Part shown: positions 23,401-32,000 of the stretch, one piece after another | Position numbering within the stretch: position 1 is the first letter of the stretch | Layout of the letters: the number at the start of each line of letters is the position of its first letter | From: Astropecten irregularis | Lineage: Eukaryota; Echinodermata; Asteroidea; Paxillosida; Astropectinidae | Direction of reading: 5' to 3' | Assembly: GCA_963971285.1 (NCBI GenBank) | Contig: OZ020248.1 | Span: 62,001 to 126,000, forward strand | DNA: 64,000 nt | Notes under the pieces: generated by a model | What the model saw: only the letters and a program-made list of their open reading frames with translations | What the model was told of the DNA's origin: nothing | Database searches by the model: none | Program-made: the position numbers and the translations under genes

Positions 23401-25825
23401 TTTGTCAGTCAGAAGCCATGAAACCGTTCACTAGTCCCACAAATAGGAGTTTGAGATATTACTACATGGATGAGCAGGAAGGACGCTTTGTAATGTAACA
23501 TCAACACTTATTAAGGTGATATATTGATTTTCCTGTGCAAGTCATACAGAGTTCAAGAGATTTCAAGTCACCAAAGTGACTATGAAGAAACTGCGCCTAT
23601 GATACCTGAAAGTACAAAATATTGCTTAGCATGAAACTCTTCCTTGGTTAAAAAAAGACTAGATAACCAACCAAATCTTCAACTGATGCTTACTGCTTTT
23701 GACTTTGGATTTGGATATTGTTTGCTCAGCATAATATTTGATTGGAGATTTGGGTAGCCACCTAATTTTATTTAGGGAGAGAAACTTTAATTCTGTTGTA
23801 CCCAAGCTACTGAAAATTCAGGCCAGGCCTCACCTTTTTGCCTGGGGTCTTGGCTCTTGGGCAACTTTATTCCCTAGCCTTGAACTATCAACTTGAAGTC
23901 CCTGCTGTGTTTGGGGTCATGTAGTTGACACTACACCTGGTTGACAGGTTGAGTCCATTCTGATCATGGACACTACAGTATTCAGAAGCCAGGCTTTATT
24001 GATTTTAACTAGCTTTAATTTTTATATCGAACTTCATAGCTCCAAGGTGCTTAAAGGTAGTATTATACTTTGGTAAGAAAGCAATGACCGAAAATCTTTT
24101 TGACCTTTTAAAAGATCAAAAATAAAAGAGAAAAGACTTAAGAAATACTGTGGCTGTTTTTCACTGTTTTTTCAAAAAGTGGGCACCGTATGGGACTGAA
24201 ATGTTCACAGATGACTGTTACTGTATCTGTCTTGATATTTTTACCCATGAATCTGTATTTCTTTGACAAAAACCAAAGTATGATATTAACTTTAAGCAAA
24301 TTCTGGTGCTTTGTGGAACTGTTTGTCAGTGAATTGCCTCTTGGGCCTCAGATATCTGCTCATAACAAAAATGACCCTTTTTCACAAATTGTGTCAATTT
24401 GATTGATTTATAGACTTTGGATTGCTTTTTGTCTGTCTCTCCTAGATGGTCTTTTACACGTGCCACTGACCAAGCTGGATGTATTCAATTCTCACCTACA
24501 GGGGCTAAATAGATTTGAGGAACATAACTTACAACATCAGGTACAAATGGTTCCCTTTTAAATCTTCTGTTGAAGGACACTTTTAAGATGTCTACCTGTA
24601 TATTCACCTTAGAAGTAAAAAGGTTGAGACATAATTAACCATTTTTTGGTATAAAACAGTATCTCAAAAGGTTGCTATTGCCAAAGGTCCTAGATGAATG
24701 CACAAAATCTGTGGAGTAATTAAGACTTTTTCAAACAAGCATATAGAAAATAAAATGTGTAAGGATGGCCTGGACCTTTTTACATTTTGAACAAAGACCT
24801 TTTAGCACTGTAATCAAGAGTATGTGAGTCACTGACATAAAATATATATATACTCTTAAGGAAGTAAGAGAGTATTGGCTATCGACCATGGTATTTATAA
24901 TTGAACACTTAATTGCACAGTTTTGCTTAAAGAATTTAATTGCAAATTGCCATTAATCTTTCTTCCTTGGCTTTCTCTGATCAGGTGACATTAAGCTATT
25001 TCATCTCAGCTAGTAGAAACAACACCATCACATTAAACAATGGAGTCTATACCACGGTGGAGGATCCAACAAGGTATGATTGATTATAGAGTCATTTGCA
25101 TAATGGTTGCTGAGAGATGCATCCCTGGCCAAACTGCGTCCCCTGAGACGTGATTAAGTTCTGGGTTTTTCTTTCAGATCTGATTATGGTACCAACAATG
25201 ATAATGACTTCTAGAATATTCACTGTAGATGCTGTAAAATGGGCCTTCAGTTGCATAGACTTGTGCACTTAAATAAACAAACCTTCTCAATTTCGTTTGG
25301 TAGAACACCGGCTTAAAGTTAGTATCATACTTTAGTTTTTGTCAAAGAAGTACAGATTCATGGGCAAAAATATCAAGGAAGATATAGTCACAGTCATCTG
25401 TGAAAATTTCAGTCCCATACGGTGCCCACTTTTTGAAAAAATTGTGAAAAATGGCCACAGTATTTCTTAAGTCTTTTCTCTTTTATTTTTGATCTTTTAA
25501 AAGATGTTTTGGTTTTACGAAAGTATGATACTACCTTTAAGCAAACTTGAAAAATGTCCTAGGTGTAAGACCTAAAGATTTCAAGAAATGGTTTGCAATA
25601 CTGAAAATCTTCCTTGACAGAAATGATAACCTGGCTACACAAAATTGTTCCTCCAATGCAACAAAGGGGAGGCAGTCATCACCGTCTCAAGACACTAGCG
25701 TCTAAAGTCTTGGAAATCTGTTATGATGAAGTTCAACAATCATAACATCAAGTTTTGTTCCTTGCAATTTCAGGATTCGATCTCTACATTGCAAGCTGTA
25801 CCCACATCAACCCAACTGCTCATAA
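17417..25825 (+). CDS. fng: Fringe-like O-fucosylpeptide beta-1,3-N-acetylglucosaminyltransferase (5' partial)
   Basis: Fringe enzymes add GlcNAc in beta-1,3 linkage to O-fucose on Notch EGF repeats in the Golgi and so tune ligand choice. Nine exons join in frame: 17417-17465, 19239-19281, 20559-20618, 21735-21882, 22602-22687, 23151-23221, 24446-24540, 24985-25073, 25774-25825 (230 aa plus TAA). Visible family features, numbered from the first residue in the window: TYFFTDKDD at the start, the metal-binding DDD in [10 protein letters not shown] (57-59), [13 protein letters not shown] (105-117), SGGQF (129-133), RLPDD (141-145, holding the presumed catalytic Asp), QVTLSY (184-189) and the Cys-containing tail [11 protein letters not shown] (219-229). 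The signal-anchor and stem are absent, so a 5' exon is missing. I cannot tell which vertebrate paralogue it is nearest; a single invertebrate fringe is most likely. Confidence 0.93.
17823..19070 (+). repeat. 22-bp G-rich minisatellite in a Fringe intron
   Basis: About 56 tandem copies of GGGTGGGAGACGGACACAAGAT. Units vary mainly at one site: ATGGGCAC, ACGGACAC, ACGAACAC or ACGGGCAC. Three units are cut to 11 bp (near 18147, 18580 and 18721). Because 22 is not a multiple of three and the unit lacks stops in every frame, all frames on both strands stay open across the array. Those frames are artefacts. It lies in the intron between 17465 and 19239. Confidence 0.98.
19239..19281 (+). CDS. fng: Fringe exon b
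   Basis: Acceptor TCCTGTAG, donor GTGAGT. It encodes [14 protein letters not shown] and the start of the following Arg, corresponding to the segment with the NC...HS pattern before the RQ-L-CK motif in Fringe. It lies about 170 bp after the end of the 22-bp minisatellite. Confidence 0.88.
20559..20618 (+). CDS. fng: Fringe exon c (RQDLCCK)
   Basis: Acceptor TTTGTGCAG, donor GTGAGT. It encodes [19 protein letters not shown], matching the family segment that leads into WFCH. Two adjacent cysteines stand where vertebrate proteins have SC. Confidence 0.92.
20761..20809 (+). repeat. Near-perfect hairpin in a Fringe intron
   Basis: GCCAAATTCCATCCTTTGTG is followed by a 10-nt loop and then CACAAAGGATGGAATTGGC. 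The stem is about 19 bp with a single bulged base. It lies in the intron 20619-21734. It could be a tiny inverted duplication or a structured RNA; the stem is shorter than a usual microRNA precursor. Confidence 0.8.
21735..21882 (+). CDS. fng: Fringe exon d, DDD metal-binding motif
   Basis: Acceptor TTTTGCAG, donor GTGAGT. It carries [20 protein letters not shown], where the three aspartates coordinate the divalent metal and UDP-GlcNAc, followed by the LG-ASLAHPI segment (compare GKPSLDRPI). It is the longest and most diagnostic exon. Confidence 0.96.
22602..22687 (+). CDS. fng: Fringe exon e, [13 protein letters not shown]
   Basis: Acceptor CGTTCACAG, donor GTACGC. It encodes [20 protein letters not shown] and then ALKMAPLA. 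The FATGGAGFC glycine-rich motif is nearly invariant in Fringe. Confidence 0.96.
23151..23221 (+). CDS. fng: Fringe exon f, LPDD catalytic segment
   Basis: Acceptor TATTTGACAG, donor GTGAGT. It encodes [20 protein letters not shown] and then FVI. The second Asp of LPDD is in the position of the catalytic base in characterised Fringe enzymes. Confidence 0.95.
23262..23420 (-). mobile_element. tRNA-derived SINE copy in a Fringe intron (reverse)
   Basis: On the minus strand the sequence reads GGATAGCTCAGTTGATAGAGC (A-box region), then CAAGTTCAAATCC (B-box region), then AAATTTTTCTTTGTTCACC. The same order occurs at 32236-32440. The upstream part around CCAACATAAGACTGGAT and the GCTTCTGACTG motif are also shared. 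The B box is degraded. Confidence 0.75.
24051..24295 (+). mobile_element. TTAA-flanked MITE, copy 2 (Fringe intron)
   Basis: It runs from TTAA-AGGTAGTATTATACTTTGG to CCAAAGTATGATATTAACTTTAA, so it has inverted termini with TTAA on both sides. The body closely matches 1115-1461 minus an internal segment, and the reverse complement of 25313-25540. Confidence 0.85.
24446..24540 (+). CDS. fng: Fringe exon g
   Basis: Acceptor TCTCCTAG, donor GTACAA. It encodes [20 protein letters not shown] and [12 protein letters not shown], matching the family LLGVPL...FHSHLENL region. With the next exon it sits between two inverted copies of the same repeat (see findings). Confidence 0.93.
24985..25073 (+). 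CDS. fng: Fringe exon h (VTLSY to VEDPTR)
   Basis: Acceptor CTCTGATCAG, donor GTATGA. It encodes [20 protein letters not shown] and VYTTVEDPT, aligning with VTLSY...VEEDPSR of other Fringe proteins. It ends at phase 2, so it can join either the conserved last exon at 25774 or the candidate at 25178. Confidence 0.93.
25178..25214 (+). CDS. fng: Candidate alternative Fringe last exon
   Basis: A strong acceptor (GGGTTTTTCTTTCAG) precedes an in-frame continuation of exon h: (R)[11 protein letters not shown] followed by TAG. It lacks the conserved cysteines. No homologue is known to me, so this may be a cryptic site rather than a used exon. Confidence 0.3.
25313..25540 (-). mobile_element. TTAA-flanked MITE, copy 3 (Fringe intron, inverted)
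   Basis: The reverse complement of the copy at 24051-24295 over nearly its full length, with TTAA-AGTTAGTATC on the left and GATACTACCT-TTAA on the right. It sits in the intron before the conserved last exon and directly after the candidate alternative last exon. Confidence 0.85.
25774..25825 (+). CDS. fng: Fringe last coding exon (conserved Cys tail)
   Basis: Acceptor GCAATTTCAG. It reads (R)[16 protein letters not shown] and then TAA, matching the C-terminal FRSIHC-LYP---C signature of Fringe. This identifies it as the main last exon. The following UTR may run to an AATAAA at 26634-26639. Confidence 0.92.
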
Positions 25826-28800
25826 CTGCAACAATCAAAGACGCTATTTCATGGTACCGGGGGTCTGCAGTTCAGTTGTATGCTGTCTTTATACCAAGAT
25901 CAAGCACCAAATTCACTGAGCTTCCTATGAATTGCAGAAATGAGTCAGCTATCTAGGACAGCCTCTCCTTCACTCAGCTCAGCCAGACAAGTGATGCAGT
26001 ACCTACCAACACGCCCTAAACACTCAACCATGTCACAGCTTGAAGTGAAGGGGTTTATTTGTCTGTGGACTTCTATTGAGGACCAGTTAGATTCCACCTT
26101 GGTGCACCAGGTGGTTAGTGCCTCAATGATTGCACTCTTGAGTATCTCAAGATACATTTGCATCAGTACCCATTCCTTAATGCATCCAGGTCCACCCTAC
26201 ACCTTGCAGCTAGGACTACCTTGTGTCTTCCATCTCCTGCTGATGACTGGTGCCGTGTCTTTAAGCCTGAAACTAAAATGCCTGTTCATTATGAGCATTC
26301 ATTGCTAGCCTGCAGAATCCTCGATCAATTCTCTATGTGGTCTAGTTCACGATCAGTCTCTGGCTTCAGACTTTGGGACTCCTAAATGCCGCAACCATCA
26401 CCACCTGCAGTTGTGTGTCAGTCAAACAAACCAATGACATGACCAATCCAGATTCCCTATGTGGTGTAACAGGTGCTTGTAACTTGTAATCCATTGTAGT
26501 AGAATCAGATATTAAATGCAACTCATAATTATTCATTCCAAAGTATCTTCCATGAAACCAACCCATTGAAATACGATTATTCTTACTGTGCCATGTAAAA
26601 TTTAAATAACTTTCCCTTTCCACGTTTATCTAAAATAAAGTAATTAGACATTAAAAAAAAATATATTTGGGAGATATACGCTGGCCACAATATTAAATAA
26701 AATTGAATTCATTACATCCGCACAAAGTATGAATGGCCATCAAGTCAGCAATTTTATTTTATTTTTAGATTTTAAAATGTACAATTTTTTTTTCTGCTTA
26801 GATTCTTTTAAGTAGTTCTATTTTTATACATGATTGTCTGGTGTCAATAATGCAGACTTTTCACATTTTTATATATCAATATAAATGTTTGTTTATGTTT
26901 ATTTCATTATTTGACAACTCATAAATTATCCCATGTTTATCATTGAAATATGTTTTGAAATTGACATCAGTACTTAATATTCTAGTTAATATGTCAACTG
27001 CGAGTGAAAAAGAAAAAGAAACTGCTGCCCAGTATGGACCAAATATTTTGTCTTTTAAAGCTGAAATTTCAAACAATATGTAGGGTTGGTCTGCCGTTCA
27101 GAACGTGTTATTTTTTGTTTCTGTAAGATGCCACACTTTGACATTGACCATGCAGTTGATTCTGAAATGACTTATAATTCAAGCACCTGTCATTGCATTA
27201 ATGTTAACAGGTTAATTGGACAGATTTAAAAGAGATATATATCCCACAGGTTGGACCTGCATTATATTGTTTTTACAAACTATTAGCGTTATGCACAGTC
27301 TACTCTTATTTGGGTTGCAGATTCCTCAGATTCCTGTCAAAGCAATTATTTTATTAGTTAATTTCATAGAATTGCCAACAAGCATAATACACATACAGGT
27401 ACATCTCTCAGAGCTTCTCTGATCACCATTGACAGTATCAGAAGAAATCTTTGGACATTTGATGAAGGCATTATGGACATGTATATTATCGGTATAAATG
27501 TGACTTTATTTAATTGGGTGCTATATTACATCATAAGTCATAGTAAATTAGTGATTACAACATTATTAGACATAGAATGTTTCTTAAGCCTTGACTTACC
27601 TCGGCTCTGGCTCCGGCTCTGGCTTTGTGGACATCTTCTGAAAGCTCAAAATTAATGTACAATATCCGGTCCTTTGTTTGTTCAAACTCCATTTTCTTGC
27701 TCAGAACAATATCTAAAACATAGCCAGAAGAATGTATCTGGAGAAGAATGGTTGTACAGAATGGAGCCAGAGCTAGAACTAGAGCCTGAGCCAAGGTGTA
27801 TTCAGTTTTCAAATGTGAAAATGATAGTTTCATCAGTTGTAATATTTATATGTATGCAGTGTACATGCGCTAAATCCAGATGTTGGACGTGATAACGTCT
27901 TCTTCATACAGTTTACATGAGGCATTTTCAAAATGCTGCACTGGCTAATTATCAAAATTTGTGTTAATTAGCCACAGCACTGAGTGGTTTAGAAGCTGTT
28001 TGTTACACATTACTGCCATGATTATGCCAACAATCGGACAATACATGTCAATTTAATGTAAATTCTTATTATCTTATATAACATATTTATCACTGTAGCT
28101 ATACTCTCAATTTTCTAAATGCCTTTTTGCCAGACACAAAAACTTTGTTTTTAGTGCATATTAAATGTATTTATCTGGAAAGGTTATTCGTGATATTTAT
28201 GATTCTTTAACAAAGCAATCATGATTGCATTGTTAGATTTTTATTAATTAAGATCTATTTCATTGATTAATTACTTCATTGTTGGTTTTTAAAATATTTT
28301 TGTTATATTTTTTGTAAATGGAATTTATATATATTTTTATACAATGTAAACGAAGAGATCTGATGTTTTATTAAAATATCATCATATCATGGGAAACTAT
28401 CCATTGTTCTACCATCTCCCACTCTGTTTAATTTACAGAACACAATATAAAAAAATATTCAAAAGTGATGGGTGTTAAAAACAACACCCATTATAAAAAC
28501 AACTTTCATCATAACTTCCATTAATTGAAGCTGAAAATACACATTAATTGCATACCTTAGAAATTTGCATATTGTTTATTATTATCTAAAACATTAGAAT
28601 ATTTAGGTATTAAATAACCTTAATATGTTACCTTGTGTTCATTCCTGATACCCTAGAATGACGTCATCAAATATCTAGCATTGTATTAATCTTGTTATTT
28701 TTTGCATTGATAATTTTGTATTTTTTTATAAAGACATACACTTGTACATGACTGATACATGTTTCAAGTTAAGAAATAGTTTATATACAAGTATCTTTTT

Positions 28801-29197
28801 TGATCCTCTTGTTAACTTCAATTCTTCCAACTTTGAGTAATTCTTGTTGTTTATTACTATAGGCAATCAGTGAAATCCTCAATGCATATTTTATGGTTAT
28901 CAGTACATTGCCAATAATGTCAAACATCCCTTAAGCAAACATTTTAACATTTTCATACTTTTTTATATAATGTTGTCATTAGTTTTCAGTAGTACATTTA
29001 AACACGATTATGAAAAAACTATATCCATGCACAACTCATATGTATGAAATATGACAATAAATCAGACGAGGGAAATATTATATTGAGTTTCTGTATTAGA
29101 GTTTCATAATATTTGTATTTGTTGTGTCGATGGGGTTCCCAACTTGAGTGGTTGACAGAGCAGCTGGCTTCTCAAATGACTGGCTGGCTGGTTGGCA

Positions 29198-29482
29198 GTC
29201 TCAACTCGAATCAACTTGGTTCTAGGCCCTAAGTCAACACAGACAACTCGGTCCTATGCCAACTTGGTCCCAGATCAAGTCTGTCCTAGGACAACTTGGT
29301 CTTTGGTCAGCTCAGTCCCATGTCAACTTGGCCTCAGGTCAAATCGGTCTTGATTCACCTCAGTCCCAAGTCAACTTAGTCCTAGGTCAACTTGGTCCCA
29401 GGTCAACTCGCTACCAGGTCAACTTGCTCCCAAGTCAACTCCCAACTTAGTATCAAGCCAACACGGTCTCATGTCAACATCA
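29198..29482 (+). repeat. Degenerate 16-bp minisatellite
   Basis: Units resembling AGGTCAACTTGGTCCC recur at about 16-bp spacing and are clearest at 29380-29440. The array is strongly diverged, with roughly 17 or 18 units. A 64-aa open frame through it is a by-product of the repeat. Confidence 0.75.
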
Positions 29483-30017
29483 TGTCTCATGTCTCATCTA
29501 TATTGCAGCAATCGGAACATGCACAAAGCCCTGTATAAAACACAAACTTTCTCAAAAAACCTGAAAACAATTTTGATGAAATTATCAAAGTATATTTTGT
29601 TGATATGCATTTTAAAAACAACAGCTTAAAATCAGTAATCATCTTGAGATTAGTTCCACTAACGATGGAATTCAGCAGATATAATAAAATGACTTTGTAT
29701 ATAAAGTCAAATAAATATTTCTAATTTCTATACAATCACAGGACAGTTGACACAGTTTTTCCCTGGTACTTTTTGTTTCCATGTTTATTAAATGACTTGA
29801 ATAAAAATATATTTACAAAAGCACATAAAATATTTGGGGTGGCTCAGGTCAAATGCTCAACCTATTGTCCTGTGGAGATCAAGTACTTGGATGCACCATT
29901 ACCAACATAAGATGAGCAGGTAAAATTATAGGGCTACCTTTGAAAATGACTCATGAAATATATTTTACTGTTATGTATTTTTAATAGATTGGCTTAGTAT
30001 TTTTTAAATTGGACAAC

Positions 30018-30135
30018 GGGAGACTTTTGAGAACTGGTCTTCAGGTCAACAGTGCATGCAATTGTGACCATGCGCGCGTTGTTTTGCACGTGCGTGCGCT
30101 CTGTTGACTAGAAGACCAGTTCTCAAAAATCTCCC
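30018..30135. mobile_element. Foldback MITE, GGGAGACTTTTGAGAA family, copy A
   Basis: The left arm GGGAGACTTTTGAGAACTGG, then TCTTCAGGTCAACAGTGCATGC, is matched by an inverted right arm ending GACCAGTTCTCAAAAATCTCCC. The centre is rich in alternating GC/CA (CATGCGCGCG). Same family as 46819-46960. Confidence 0.85.
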
Positions 30136-30615
30136 ATTGACCAGACACGATGAGATTACTGTCATCTGATATTCTAATGCTTATATATTGAGATGATGTG
30201 CCTCCTCAGCTGCATCAATGTGATGATTGCTTTGTTATTTCCATTGACTTGCATTGAAATACAAAATTGTCATCTTTTTCAAGCAGAGTGCAATCCATGA
30301 GATCACCGATTACGTCAGTCCTGAACCAGTGTCTAATAATCCTGGCCAGTAAAAAGAAAATGAGCCACAGGTATCTATTATAATCACAACTATACACTTT
30401 GGATAAAAGAGAATGGTATACAATGAGCATTAGGAAGACAATGGAACATTGCAGTGTCTATCTAATGTTTAGCACTTATCCAAAAAATGGGATAAGTAGG
30501 ATCCTTGGGATGCAACATATTTGACTAAAATATTGGCTGGAGAAGGATTTAGGAATGGGAAATAAAATAATATTATTCCCCTAAAATCTTTGTGGGTTGA
30601 GTTAATCATATCATT

Positions 30616-31362
30616 GGGAGACTTTTGGAGTGGGCTGTCAATAGGGGGCAGCAAACAACAGCTCTCCCCAAAACTTTTCTACACGCTTGAAGTACGGCAG
30701 TTGTCAAAAAACACTCCAAAAGACGAAGGAAAATGCTGTGAACATTAAATTCAGGCAATTTACAAACAATTTTTAGATTGACATTGCTGCCCACCCCAAT
30801 TGTAATGCCCGAAAACACAAAGTGAGGTGAAATTCTCTTGTTAGGCAAGGAATAGTGTGCTAGGTCTCGCTTGCCAAATTAAAAACTTTGTGCAAAAAAC
30901 ACAATGCTGTTTGCCGTCGGCCATCATGATCGTTTGTAAATCGCCATTTTGATGGCCAATCTTCACATATTCCGCATTTTCTGTTCTTGGGAACTCATGT
31001 CCTCCTCTACTACCACAACCGGGTACTGCACAGTATGTTTAGTGTCTTTTTAACAATTTGATTTGTACATAATTTAGTTAGTGATGTGATTAAATTTAAC
31101 TGTTTTTTTTTTTGATAAGAACTGCTTGGACATTGTAATCATTTGGTGGTCTGCATGTTGCTTCTTCCTACTTTCCTGGTCACAGAATTAGACATCTTAG
31201 GGTAACTGTGACACCAGGCATTCTCATGTACTTGTTTTACGCCGGTTGTGTTTATGACGAATATTTGTGCACAAAAGCAAAGACAACAAAATCAACACAC
31301 TTTTCCCGAGACTGGTGCAGCGCGCCCTCTTGAGATTAACAATGGTTCGTCAAAAGTCTCCC
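30616..31362. mobile_element. TIR element with GGGAGACTTTTG ends, long form
   Basis: Begins GGGAGACTTTTGGAG and ends CGTCAAAAGTCTCCC, giving 12-bp perfect inverted ends like the short foldback copies but with an unrelated interior of about 720 bp. ATT flanks both sides and may be a 3-bp target duplication. No transposase frame is visible. It might instead be two unrelated ends. Confidence 0.5.
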
Positions 31363-31444
31363 ATTCCGTGGTTTTTTTTTACTGCAGGTTCCCTGAATGA
31401 ACGTACATGTAAAGTGCCCCGTTAAGCAAAGACATTAAGAAGTA

Positions 31445-31593
31445 CAGGGACCGATTTCATTAACGCTTTGCCATCATCGCTAAAGCCCAAATCCATCGCT
31501 AAACGGAAAATGGCTACGCAAAGTAGCGATCGATCTTCCATTTAGCGATGGATTTGGGCTTTACCGATGATCGCAAAGCGAAATCGGCCCCTG
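31445..31593. mobile_element. Foldback element, CCGATTTC ends, copy 1
   Basis: A near-perfect palindrome. CAGGGACCGATTTC and AAAGCCCAAATCCATCGCTAAA on the left are matched by TTTAGCGATGGATTTGGGCTTT and GAAATCGGCCCCTG on the right, around a short centre. It lies just downstream of ECSIT and could form a cruciform. Confidence 0.85.
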
Positions 31594-31776
31594 GTTTGAA
31601 ACCATAATTAGGCTTGCCATTTGCTTTGCTTTGTGGTGTTGACATCTTCATATAAATGCACAATCACTGCAGTATCCGTTTGAAGTTAATACTGCTCCTT
31701 CACTCTAAGGTAACTAAAAACTCTTTAATTAATGCAATAATTTGAATATTAGCTTAGACCTACGGCATAATAAACA

Positions 31777-32000
31777 TCACGTCTCTCCTAGCAGGTGTGG
31801 TCCGGCCGGTAGACGTTCCGTGGTCTCATCATTATTACTGGTATCACCCATGTTGAAGAGATTAAAGATGACTGGTATCCGTGCTAAATGGGGATTATCC
31901 TCCTGGAGATTCTTGATCCAGGATTGCAAGGCATCATGGGTATTACTGCTCGTCATGCACATAGCAAATACAGGACCTTCTGTGTGTGCATGAGGAACAT
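31777..32000 (-). CDS. ECSIT: ECSIT exon 6 (C-terminus)
   Basis: The minus-strand acceptor TCTTTTTTCAG precedes it. It encodes (D)VPHAHTEGPVFAMCMTSS and then WIKNLQEDNPHLARIPVIF, ending in TGA. The EGPVFAMCM block and the AIPVVF-like block are hallmarks of the ECSIT C-terminus. Confidence 0.93.

Larger units (their letters stand above)
25826..31776. other. Convergent intergenic region between Fringe and ECSIT
   Basis: Both neighbouring genes end here, so the flanks should be 3' UTRs. A candidate polyadenylation signal for Fringe is AATAAA at 26634-26639. For ECSIT only a variant ATTAAA is seen on the minus strand at 31724-31729. Open frames at 25.9-26.6 kb overlap on both strands, have no recognisable homology, and are treated as chance. 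26.6-29.1 kb is very AT-rich with nothing identifiable. The repeats at 29.2, 30.0, 30.6 and 31.4 kb are listed separately. Confidence 0.6.

Noticed and set aside
25723..26623. Frames of 72-122 aa on both strands after the Fringe stop
   Set aside because: Mutually overlapping on opposite strands and without homology. The first contains the real Fringe last exon in a different frame; the rest is probably 3' UTR.
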